Assembly: GCA_963833605.1 (NCBI GenBank)
Contig: CAWHYZ010000009.1
Location: forward strand, 1-64,000
Direction: 5' to 3'
DNA: 64,000 bases
Source of the DNA: JAFAXD01 sp963833605
GTDB taxonomy: Bacteria > Pseudomonadota > Alphaproteobacteria > Rhizobiales > Xanthobacteraceae
The notes beneath the pieces are model-generated. The model was not told the DNA's origin. It made no database searches and saw only the letters and a program-made list of their open reading frames with translations. Of this stretch, positions 9,442-16,590 are shown piece after piece. Position numbers and translations under genes: made by a program. Each line of letters starts with the position of its first letter. Position 1 is the first letter of the stretch.

Positions 9442-9885
9442 ATGCAACTTGAGCTGTCGAATTTCCAGCCACTCGCAGCAAACGAAGCCGTCGAACAGGA
9501 AGTGCAAGACCTCGGTGGCGCGGAGCAGGTTTCGGCGCCGATGATCGAAAAAAGTGACCAGGATCTTGCTTCGCTCATACGCTCAGTCGGAATGACATCA
9601 ATTACAGATATCGACAATCTGGTGAGCGAACTTCAAGAGGCAAGAAACTACCTGCATTCAGAAGGGGAGCGCATCCGAGCAGAGATAGCCCGTTACACGG
9701 CCCTTACGGAGGCCGCTTCGGCGTCGGTAAAGATCATCTTTGACGCTGTACGGGTTTGGCGGAAAGCAGACCACTCTGCTCACAACCAATCACATGCGAG
9801 CGCCTTTGAGATTACGGACGCTGTGATTGAGGACGCCAGCGGTTGGAGAGACGCTTCTGATGGGCCCCCACGGTGGTATGGATAG
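9442..9885 (+). CDS. hypothetical protein
   Basis: 147 residues. AAGGA lies nine bases before this ATG; an ATG at 9433 touches the AAGGA and is less likely. The central part is helical and may coil (DLASLIRSVGMTSITDIDNL, LVSELQEARNYLHSEGERIR). No membrane segment, signal or catalytic motif. It sits 41 bp after the helix-turn-helix protein and may be co-transcribed with it. Proteins of this style recur in Bradyrhizobium accessory regions; function unknown. Confidence 0.6.
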   Translation: MQLELSNFQPLAANEAVEQEVQDLGGAEQVSAPMIEKSDQDLASLIRSVGMTSITDIDNLVSELQEARNYLHSEGERIRAEIARYTALTEAASASVKIIFDAVRVWRKADHSAHNQSHASAFEITDAVIEDASGWRDASDGPPRWYG

Positions 9886-9911
9886 TGCGCTGAGCCTTCT
9901 TGGGGCGAACT

Positions 9912-10445
9912 TCAAGTAGCGTCACCATCTCCTAGCTCAGGTGATGAAGCGGCCCGATTAAGCGCGGACCCGTCCGGGCACTGACCATCCCAGACGCGGT
10001 TGAACTCACTGTCAGCCATCCTCACGGGGAGCCCCGGCTGTCGGCCGCGTAGCGTTTCAACCGTCCTCGCCAACGCCTCGGCTCTCGCTGCCCCTGCTTG
10101 CTGTTTGAGGGCGATGCTGAGCTTCTCGACCACCGAGCCCCAGTTGATGGTTGCCGCCGCTCGCTGCTTAAGCTCGGCCTGTTTACTGTTCACCTTCTCG
10201 ATTGCGCTTGCCCAGGCGCTTTGGGCCGCAGGGCGCCCGTTTTGAAGGCCGATGACAGGAGCCTTGCGGGGAATGACGACCGGCAAGTTCGTGATAGGCA
10301 TCCTTACGCGGTTGAGCATCAGTCGCTGCGCAGTATGGGCACAGGCCCAACACCGGAAGGTATGGCGCTCAATTCCGCATACCGTCGTCGTGTCGGTGCG
10401 AACGTCCATCAGGCGCATCTCGGCGCCGCACGCCAAACACTTCAT
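9912..10445 (-). CDS. zinc-ribbon hypothetical protein
   Basis: 177 residues. The first 40 hold a zinc-ribbon-like set: MKCLACGAEMRL (CxxC), then HTFRCWACAHTAQ (CxxC). Downstream is a basic, helical segment (AIEKVNSKQAELKQRAAAT) and an RGRQPGLPVRMADSEF stretch. No export signal. It converges on the plus-strand gene at 9442-9885. A nucleic-acid or metal-binding role is possible from the ribbon, but no specific family is recognised. Confidence 0.6.
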   Translation of the reverse strand: MKCLACGAEMRLMDVRTDTTTVCGIERHTFRCWACAHTAQRLMLNRVRMPITNLPVVIPRKAPVIGLQNGRPAAQSAWASAIEKVNSKQAELKQRAAATINWGSVVEKLSIALKQQAGAARAEALARTVETLRGRQPGLPVRMADSEFNRVWDGQCPDGSALNRAASSPELGDGDAT

Positions 10446-10853
10446 AGCCGCCCCGGCACCCCGTTCCCCTGAACGAAGCTCTCATGGTGGCCAAAAAAGT
10501 GCGCCAAGATTGTGGTGGCGCCATACCGCTGGGATTTTGGAGAGGAGGTGGGCGGTGCGGGTGCACGGGAGCAGCCGGGCCGTTCAGCGCCCCACGAGCG
10601 GATCAGCACCGAGATTGATCTCCGGCGCGCAATGGCCTCCGCCGTATAGCGCCAGTTCGTGAGCGATCCTTGTTCCCCCCGAGAGCGCGCTGGGGGGCTT
10701 TTTCTTGCCCTCTGTGGCGCAGCGATAGAGCGTGCCGCGGGCCAGAAGATTGATTCATCACAAAACGCCAAACTTGGGAGAAACCGACGAGTTCGGCTTG
10801 CGTTTTCCTAGCTGCAGCGGAGTCCCCGCTGCGCTGCAAATGCGGAACACCTC
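10446..10853. other. no supported gene; hairpin near 10676-10708
   Basis: Short open frames exist on both strands but none has a family motif and start signal. CCCCCC...GGGGGG followed by CTTTTTC (about 10676-10706) is a possible intrinsic terminator on the plus strand. Confidence 0.4.
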
Positions 10854-10878
10854 AGCCCCGCTTCGGCGGGGCTTTTTT
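10854..10878 (+). terminator. intrinsic terminator
   Basis: Perfect 8-bp stem AGCCCCGC/GCGGGGCT around a TTCG tetraloop, followed by a T run. No complete gene lies immediately upstream on this strand, so it may be an orphan of a deleted gene or close a leader RNA. Confidence 0.8.
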
Positions 10879-10904
10879 GGGGACCAAGCAGAGAATTGCC
10901 GCGT

Positions 10905-11198
10905 TGGGAGTGGCTCACACCCGGGAGCGTTTTTGCTGCCGTCGGGTGGCTTGTGGGTTCAGCGCTGCTGTCATGGTATCTAGCAAATTTTGCGAATTAC
11001 GATGCTACTTATGGCTCGCTAGGCGCTGCCATCGGCATGATGATCTGGATGTGGATATCGTCTATCGTGATTTTGCTCGGTGCCGAACTCAACTCTGAGG
11101 TCGAGCATCAAACCGCGCGCGACTCCACTACAGGGCGCGAAAAGCCTCCTGGCGCACGTGGAGCCGTAATGGCGGACACGGTCGGGCGATCAACCTGA
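10905..11198 (+). pseudogene. C-terminal fragment of a YihY/BrkB-family membrane protein
   Basis: The frame encodes the last ~98 residues of a YihY/virulence factor BrkB protein (formerly called RNase BN). Recognisable are WEWLTPGSVFAAVGWLVGSA, NYDATYGSLGAAIGMMIWMW and ILLGAELNSEVEH, covering the last three membrane helices. The front of the gene is missing and the sequence begins just after a terminator hairpin, so this is a remnant. Confidence 0.8.
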
Positions 11199-11202
11199 AC
11201 GA

Positions 11203-11355
11203 ATGCGAAAGTCATGCGTGCATCGGATGACGCTGCACGAGACCGGCGCTCTCGTGCATTGGCGACGCCAGGGCGCACACTATGCCGATCAATCCCTGGC
11301 TTTGCGCTGCCGCTGGAGCGATGAGAAGGACCGCCTACTCCTCATAAGGCCGTAG
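11203..11355 (+). CDS. possible small protein (50 aa)
   Basis: A 50-codon frame beginning MRKSCVHRMTLHETGALVHW and containing RRQGAHYADQSLALRCRWSD. Its composition is protein-like, but there is no strong ribosome binding site. It may instead be a gene fragment. From 11356 to 11618 I see nothing definite. Confidence 0.35.
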   Translation: MRKSCVHRMTLHETGALVHWRRQGAHYADQSLALRCRWSDEKDRLLLIRP

Positions 11356-11618
11356 CCCAATGTGGTACCGCTATCTCTGAGCTCGCAAGCTCCCTTGGTC
11401 CATCGGACTGGCTCATAAAGGACCTGATCAAAGGGTAGTTAGGTGTGGTGTTGAGCAATTCATTTGGTGGACTGAAGCAGTGCCTGCATCAGAAAAGAGT
11501 GCAAACAGACGCTTACCAAAACAAATTGATCATTAGGGGGAGACCATGAGTGCACTTGCTGACTCCCTTCCAGGATGACAGAAGCCGCTGATCGCCGGCG
11601 GCGCATCAAGGTAACGGC

Positions 11619-11741
11619 GGCATGGCGAGAGAGCGGCTCGGCTCGCGTTATCGCTCCGGTCGCTCTCCGGATTGGCTCAAGTTCAAAAACCCAGCGGCGC
11701 CGGCGGTGCGCCGCGAGGCGGAGGAGGAGTGGAGGCGATGA
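11619..11741 (+). pseudogene. ATP-dependent DNA ligase, C-terminal tail fragment
   Basis: The frame ending at TGA 11739-11741 encodes ARERLGSRYRSGRSPDWLKF followed by KNPAAPAVRREAEEEWRR. This is the extreme C-terminus of the LigD-type ATP-dependent DNA ligases of rhizobia. Nothing of the adenylation domain is nearby. The TGA overlaps the ATG of the next small gene as ATGA, an arrangement repeated at two other places in the window. Confidence 0.75.
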
Positions 11742-11956
11742 GATACCGCGAGCAGTTAGCCCAGGCTGAGCGGGTCATTGCCGAATGCAAGCACCGCATC
11801 ACCCGCCAACGCGAAGTTATTGCAGGTGCGTTTAAGAAGGGGGACGACACCGAGGTTGCTGTATCAATGCTCCGAGCCTTGGAGGCGAGCCTCCGAGCCT
11901 TCGAGACGCACCGCCAACTCATCCTTGATCGGCAAGAAAAGGCAGAGCAAAGATGA
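11738..11956 (+). CDS. small coiled-coil protein
   Basis: 72 residues starting MRYREQLAQAERVIAECKHR. It is almost entirely helical with heptad-like spacing (RITRQREVIAGAF, SMLRALEASLRAFETH). GGAGGAG lies about eight bases before the ATG, inside the upstream DNA-ligase tail, and the ATGA overlap suggests translational coupling. No known function. Similar short proteins are frequent in Bradyrhizobium. Confidence 0.65.
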   Translation: MRYREQLAQAERVIAECKHRITRQREVIAGAFKKGDDTEVAVSMLRALEASLRAFETHRQLILDRQEKAEQR

Positions 11957-11991
11957 CTGCAAAAACCGGATCATCACCGTGTGTCGGCCCC

Positions 11992-12063
11992 TCACCCGAC
12001 TGGCTCAAGATGAGGAACATGCGGCGGGAGGCGGAGGAGGACTGGGGCACAGCGCCCCGATGA
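11992..12063 (+). pseudogene. DNA ligase tail fragment, second copy
   Basis: A shorter tail in frame with TGA 12061-12063: SPDWLKMRNMRREAEEDWG. The 'NPAAPAVK' segment of the full tail is missing. It again overlaps the next gene start as ATGA. Confidence 0.65.
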
Positions 12064-12365
12064 CCACGCGCACCCACCTCGCCTTCCGCATCGACCGCTG
12101 GACCGACCACGGCATTGTCGAGCACGTGGCCGGCGCCGAGGATTTCCAGGTCGCGATGGCGACCTACGATGCTGCCCGCAAGCGCTGGCCCAAAGCAGCA
12201 ATGACCTTGCGGCAGGGCGCCCACGTCATCGAGGATAACCGTCGCTCGCGAATTGCAACCCTCTTTTCATTTCCGTGGTCTGACAAGAGCTGCGAAAGGC
12301 GGGCGGTAGCGGACGAGGGCACCGAGCGGCGCCGCACGTGGCGCTGGCTGGGCACGACCGGGTAG
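12060..12365 (+). CDS. small hypothetical protein
   Basis: 101 residues starting MTTRTHLAFRIDRWTDHGIV. The first ~63 residues (VEHVAGAEDFQVAMATYDAA, RKRWPKAAMTLRQGAHVIED) are a recurrent Bradyrhizobium small protein. The tail after RRSRIA is basic and looks less conserved, so the native stop may have been lost. The start is coupled (ATGA) to the ligase-tail stop and lacks its own close ribosome binding site. Function unknown. Confidence 0.6.
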   Translation: MTTRTHLAFRIDRWTDHGIVEHVAGAEDFQVAMATYDAARKRWPKAAMTLRQGAHVIEDNRRSRIATLFSFPWSDKSCERRAVADEGTERRRTWRWLGTTG

Positions 12366-12378
12366 GGAGGAGCCAGCC

Positions 12379-12841
12379 ATGATGACCGAAGTAATCGCTA
12401 TCTTGGTGTCCGTGGGACTCGTGCTGGTGACCATCGTAGGTGCAGTGCTCGTCTGGAGGACCAAACAGCAGGCAAGGCAGGCTGCGACGCTGGCTCAAAC
12501 CGAAGCCGTCAACTATCTCCGCGAGGCACAGTCCGACCTCGAGAACGACCGAGCTGTCACACCCCAAGCGGTCGTGAGCCTCCGTAAGGCAAAGAACCTC
12601 GCCCACGGCGTGTTCAGCAACAGGACGATAAGCGACCTCAACCGCGCACTCCAAACCGCAGAAGGTGCCAGCCAGCGCCAGCGCCTACACCAAGTCCGGA
12701 GACAGCAAGGCTATCGAGGCTAGCCGCAACCTCGAAAAAGACCTGCAAGCCATTATCAATCAGATGAAACGATCGTCGCTCATCGGGGGAGCCGCCGGAA
12801 TTGCGCGCTTCACCGGCTTCGCCTCAACCAACGGACGCTGA
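12379..12841 (+). pseudogene. small membrane-anchored protein, frameshifted
   Basis: GGGAGGAG sits upstream of ATG 12379. Residues 5-27 form one membrane helix (VIAILVSVGLVLVTIVGAVL), followed by a cytoplasmic helical part (LAQTEAVNYLREAQSDLEND). The annotated frame stops at 12723 in low-complexity QRQRLHQVRRQQG. Another frame continues the natural protein from about 12670 (YTKSGDSKAIEASRNLEKDL, QAIINQMKRSSLIGG) to a stop at 12839-12841. One single-base change near 12660-12680 separates the two. Either a recent mutation or a sequence error. Confidence 0.6.
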
Positions 12842-12945
12842 CCTTTCCAGACGGCCAGGCGCTCGTGCATTGCCAGCTGCGAAGCGTGCCATACGTACGA
12901 TTGCGACACGTGAAGAGCCGCTCGCCTGGGCGAGGGTTGGACAAG

Positions 12946-13116
12946 TCAAGACCATTTCACCGCCATGAGATTCGCGGCGATGACCGCCTTCTGTGCCGCG
13001 CTGAGGTGCGTGATCCAGTGTGCCAGCACCACACCACGAATCGTGATCGGGGGCGCGATGGCGGCGGGAGCTGTGGGAGTGGGAGTTGCAGGCTCGGGTT
13101 TTGGAATGTACAACAC
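12946..13116 (-). CDS. very small hypothetical protein, GTG start
   Basis: 56 residues. The start is decided by AGGAGG (13123-13128) six bases before GTG at 13116; the longer ATG frame from 13176 would run through that site. A proline/threonine-rich N-terminus (PKPEPATPTPTAPAA) leads into a helical C-terminus (GVVLAHWITHLSAAQKAVIA). Function unknown. The opposite-strand frame here is repetitive and has no start signal. Confidence 0.55.
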   Translation of the reverse strand: MLYIPKPEPATPTPTAPAAIAPPITIRGVVLAHWITHLSAAQKAVIAANLMAVKWS

Positions 13117-13241
13117 AGTGATCCTCCTAAGATCAAACCCTTCGGGGGCAGCGCCTGCCAGCGCTGCCCTCGTCATCCCCGGTCACGGCGGGTCCATAAC
13201 CGCGACCGACATCCGCGCGGGTGCGCGAATTTCTGAAATCA

Positions 13242-13958
13242 TTACTGCGGGGTGGCGTCTGATCCGGACAGCACCGCGGCCTTTCCGCGCCCAATCTTCA
13301 GCAGCAGCGCTTCGTCGGCGCGCGGTTCATCCACCAATCCCATCGCGCGGCTGAAGATCTGCTTTGCGGTCGCTTTGGGCGAGACCTTGGGGAGCAGCTG
13401 GCGCATTGCGGCCGTGTCGCCGGCCAGCGCGCCGGCAACCTGGCGGCGGTCTCCGAGGCTGGCCGTCGCCAACCAGGCGATCACGGTTTCAACATTGACT
13501 TCAGGGGGGGCGACGACTTTTGGCTTCTTGCCCGACTTCTTGGTCAACGCCGAGCCTCCCGGGCGCAGTAATCGCAGCGCCCCACGGAGGCTCAAAACGG
13601 AAGCACTGCTTCCGATTTGCGCTTCGATGGTGGCCCATCCCTCCGCGACCGCCATGTAATCGGTAGCCTGACGCGGCGTGCATTTGATGTTGGCTTTAAG
13701 CCAGGAGCGGAACTGTCCGTGTTCAAGCTTCGCTTTGACCACAAGTAGCTCGGCGCCGGCCGCCTTCACGGCCGCGAGGAAAGCGCAACCTGCGTTGTCA
13801 ACAACCAGCTTTGCGGCATCGACGGCCGCAAGCGCCTCGCGGATTCGGACGGCATCGTTGTGTAGACCCGCCGGCACAGGTTTGCCGGTTCCGGGACTGC
13901 GATATTGACCGAAGGTGACCACGTTGGTGGTGGCGATCGCGTGCGTCTCGGTTTCCAT
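13242..13958 (-). CDS. DUF3102 family protein
   Basis: 238 residues with GAGGAG before ATG 13958. The DUF3102 core is visible at about residues 70-105 (VVKAKLEHGQFRSWLKANIK, then RQATDYMAVAEGW), the 'chew on a bundle of substrates and score them' pattern of phage and island proteins thought to act in DNA binding or partition. The C-terminal half is basic then acidic (SGKKPKVVAPPEVNVETVIA, DEALLLKIGRG). It belongs to the element that also encodes the excisionase and integrase. Confidence 0.75.
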   Translation of the reverse strand: METETHAIATTNVVTFGQYRSPGTGKPVPAGLHNDAVRIREALAAVDAAKLVVDNAGCAFLAAVKAAGAELLVVKAKLEHGQFRSWLKANIKCTPRQATDYMAVAEGWATIEAQIGSSASVLSLRGALRLLRPGGSALTKKSGKKPKVVAPPEVNVETVIAWLATASLGDRRQVAGALAGDTAAMRQLLPKVSPKATAKQIFSRAMGLVDEPRADEALLLKIGRGKAAVLSGSDATPQ

Positions 13959-14069
13959 AAGTCCTCCTCGTGGGGGCGCCTGCCAGGCGCCTGTGAACTT
14001 CAGTTCAGAAAAAAAATGACGCCGGGCCGTGGGGGTTCAGGGTCCCGCGTTTCGTTATTCAGCAGTGAG

Positions 14070-14310
14070 CTACACAGTCGCGCTCTCCAGCAGTCTGAGC
14101 AGCGCGATGTGCGGAACCAGCAATCGCCCTCCGATTCTGATCACCGGGGAGTTGCCCGTTCTTGGCCGCCGCATATGCCGCTGACTTGCCCAGACCAAGC
14201 ATTTTGCCGGCGACGGGAACACTGTGAACAAGCACTTCAGAAGGCGGCAGCGCCTCTGTTTGCTGCGGGGCGCAGCTCTCCTGGTTGCCCCGAGTGCTTA
14301 TGTTGGTCAT
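14070..14310 (-). pseudogene. excisionase/MerR-like HTH protein, frameshifted
   Basis: GAGGA precedes ATG 14310. The helix-turn-helix (VHSVPVAGKMLGLGKSAAYA, AAKNGQLP) is that of AlpA/Xis-like directionality factors. After QLP the frame goes wrong; the next frame gives VIRIGGRLLVPHIALLRLLE and ends at 14070, the expected wing and tail. The break is at a run of four G on the plus strand (14146-14149), one base too long. Removing one base restores a complete ~80-residue protein. Located next to the integrase, as expected for its recombination directionality factor. Confidence 0.7.
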
Positions 14311-14424
14311 GAAAGTCCTCGCGGGGTTTGGTCTATATTCGCATCTAATATAATTTGCTGGACCTTCCAGTTGCTAAATGGTAATACGTTTCAAACGTAA
14401 TACCTTTTGCCTGGAGGTTGGAAG

Positions 14425-15183
14425 ATGGCGAAGAAGCGGAAACAGGCGAAGCAATCGCGGGCGTGGGCGCCGCGTATCCGCGGGGATAAGACAGAGATTT
14501 TTACTTGCCGATTGCTATCCAAAACCCGGTGGGCACTCGAGGCAGCGGCACAACGAAACCGCCGCACACTGGGCGCGGAGATTGGGCATCTGCTTGAATT
14601 TGCACTGTCCTGTCAGACGCGTACGCACGCCCTCATGGCGCTGGTCGCGGAAGCAATCAACTCTCTGGTCAAGATGCGTGGTCGTGAATGGGATAAGAAG
14701 TCAATGCCGCCACCGAAATGGACCCGGAGCAAAACGGCAAACTGGCAGAAAGATCCTTATGTGCACGCACAAGCGCATGAGGCCGTGCGTGCCGCCTTCC
14801 GGCTCGTGCAGCCCAAGGGTTTTCCGCCCGATCCGGGCAAGGCATTTGATCGCGGCGGGGCAGGGCAGGGACGGTTCGCGTTCGAGGCCCTGTGGAACGA
14901 ATTGCGCAGCCTACCCGACAAGCCACGCAAGCTGACGGCGCGGCAGCGCCGGCTGCTGGTCCTAAAGGTCGGCCTGCAGCCGCTTCTCGATTCCGTAGAG
15001 CTATGGGGCACGACTGGACGCCAGCTGCGCCGGATGCCATTGCCACTCAGTGAGAAGGAGCTGCGGGAATACCGTGATCTGTCGCGCAAGCGTTTTGACG
15101 ACGAGGCCCTCACCGTGCGTGAGGAGAAGCGGTTAACAGAGCTTCAGGGCAAATTTCCCAAACCCAACGCGGAGGCCGCATGA
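14425..15183 (+). CDS. integrase-associated protein with RHH-like N-terminus
   Basis: 252 residues from MAKKRKQAKQSRAWAPRIRG; GGAGG lies nine bases upstream, so this ATG is preferred to the TTG at 14407. Residues ~20-60 (TEIFTCRLLSKTRWALEAAA) resemble an Arc-type ribbon-helix-helix segment. The rest is basic and helical with no known motif. Its TGA overlaps the integrase ATG, which shows translational coupling; a DNA-binding accessory role in recombination or in control of the element is inferred. Confidence 0.6.
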   Translation: MAKKRKQAKQSRAWAPRIRGDKTEIFTCRLLSKTRWALEAAAQRNRRTLGAEIGHLLEFALSCQTRTHALMALVAEAINSLVKMRGREWDKKSMPPPKWTRSKTANWQKDPYVHAQAHEAVRAAFRLVQPKGFPPDPGKAFDRGGAGQGRFAFEALWNELRSLPDKPRKLTARQRRLLVLKVGLQPLLDSVELWGTTGRQLRRMPLPLSEKELREYRDLSRKRFDDEALTVREEKRLTELQGKFPKPNAEAA

Positions 15184-16388
15184 GACACTACGGCGCCGGC
15201 TACATCGAGGCCCGTCGACCCGGTATCTGGCGGGTGCGCTACTACGTCGGCGGCCAACGTCATTCTGTCACGGTTAATGGCACCCGCATGGATGCGCAGC
15301 GCAAGCTGCGCGAGCTACTGGGAGCTGCCGACACCGGCGAGCACATCGCACCCTCCCGGCTCACCCTTACCGCATGGATGAAGCACTGGCTGCTGCTGCT
15401 TGGGCGCGGGGAGGCGAACGGCGTACGCCGCCGTGGCCTAGTCAGCCCAAGAACTCGTGAGCGCTACGAGGAGCTGCTGCAAGGCTACGTGCTCCCGAGT
15501 CTGGGGGATCGGCTGATCCAGAAACTGACGCCCACCGAGATCGATCGCCTCTATATTGCGCTGGAGCAGCGGGTGTCGGTGACCACGGTGCGCCATGTAC
15601 ACGTCGCCCTGCGCTCGTGTCTGGCCACTGCGGTGCGCAAGGGGCACCTCGCTAAGAACCCGTGCGATGCCGCCGATCCGCCGCGACCGGTCGAGCCAGA
15701 TGTGGGGCAGGTACTCAATACCGACGATGTCCGACGGCTGATCGCCGGCTTCACCGGCTCGGTGTATCTGCCGATCGTGCAAACCGCCATCGCCACCGGG
15801 TTGCGGCTGTCCGAACTGCTGGCGCTGCGCTGGGCCGATATCGATTGGGCCGCAAAGACCCTGCAGGTCGAGCGTGCGATCGAGCGCACCAAAGAATTCG
15901 GTCGCGTGCTGAAGGAGCCGAAGAGCTGGCGCTCGAAGCGCACCATCGTGATCGATGCCGCCCTGATTGCCGTATTGCAAGCCGAACAGCAGAAGCACCT
16001 GCGCCTGCGCGCCGGGGTTCCGGATGGTGCCAACGTCAGTCTCGCGGCGATCAAGCTGCCGGCCAAGGCGTTGGTCTTCCCGGCGCCGCCTGTTGCCGGC
16101 ACTTTCGATTTCACCCGACTGCGCAACCCCAACACGGTGACCCGTGAGACCCGTGAGCGGTTCCGTAAGCTGGGGTTCGAACGCCTGCGCTTCCATGATC
16201 TGCGCGGCAGCCACGCGACCGCGCTGCTGGATGCCGGCATCCCCGTGCATGTCGTGGCGGAACGGCTCGGGCATGATCCCGCCGTGCTGCTCCGGAGCTA
16301 CGCCAGGCGAAGCCGGAAGGCCGACGACGCAACCGCAACCGTGCTGGCGCAGCTGGCGCAGGCCTACAGCACCCAAGATAGCCCCTAG
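15180..16388 (+). CDS. tyrosine-type site-specific integrase
   Basis: 402 residues. Order: an N-terminal Arm/AP2-like region (ARRPGIWRVRYYVGGQRHSV), a SAM-like core-binding domain (SPRTRERYEELLQGYVLPSL), and a C-terminal catalytic domain. Catalytic residues seen are Arg in TAIATGLRLSELLALRW, His-x-x-Arg in FHDLRGSHATALLDAG, His in VAERLGHDP and Tyr in LLRSYARR. Full length and intact. It lies 76 bp upstream of the selenocysteine tRNA on the same strand and is coupled to the upstream gene by ATGA. It presumably mobilised the 9-16.4 kb element using or near that tRNA gene. Confidence 0.92.
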   Translation: MRHYGAGYIEARRPGIWRVRYYVGGQRHSVTVNGTRMDAQRKLRELLGAADTGEHIAPSRLTLTAWMKHWLLLLGRGEANGVRRRGLVSPRTRERYEELLQGYVLPSLGDRLIQKLTPTEIDRLYIALEQRVSVTTVRHVHVALRSCLATAVRKGHLAKNPCDAADPPRPVEPDVGQVLNTDDVRRLIAGFTGSVYLPIVQTAIATGLRLSELLALRWADIDWAAKTLQVERAIERTKEFGRVLKEPKSWRSKRTIVIDAALIAVLQAEQQKHLRLRAGVPDGANVSLAAIKLPAKALVFPAPPVAGTFDFTRLRNPNTVTRETRERFRKLGFERLRFHDLRGSHATALLDAGIPVHVVAERLGHDPAVLLRSYARRSRKADDATATVLAQLAQAYSTQDSP

Positions 16389-16463
16389 ATAGCCCCCAGC
16401 GGCGCAAAATGGTTCTCACAATGGCCGAGAAAGATGCAGTAAATGATTGATTTAACGAAATTT

Positions 16464-16559
16464 GGAAGAGAAGCGTCCCCGGTGGGACGTCCGGACTTCA
16501 AATCCGGGAGGGGCCGTCAGCCGGTCTTTGGTGGGTTCGACTCCCACTCTCTTCCGCCA
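16464..16559 (+). tRNA. selC: tRNA-Sec (UCA anticodon)
   Basis: An 8-bp acceptor stem GGAAGAGA/TCTCTTCC is closed by a G discriminator and encoded CCA. The anticodon stem CCGGA/TCCGG holds TCA at 16498-16500, there is a long variable arm, and the T arm is GTGGGTTCGACTCCCAC. The long acceptor and variable arms with a UCA anticodon identify selenocysteine tRNA. It is followed 31 bp later by selD. An open frame running through the tRNA into selD is accidental. Confidence 0.95.
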
Positions 16560-16590
16560 CGTTCGCGCCCGCGCTGATGTGTTCAGAGTG

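Noticed and set aside
10700..10770. tRNA-like sequence near CTCTGTGGCGCAGCGATAGA
   Set aside because: Resembles a D-arm only; no matching acceptor, anticodon or T arm could be built.
16462..16590. N-terminal extension of selD
   Set aside because: These codons lie in the selenocysteine tRNA gene and its 3' flank; the start is set after it.
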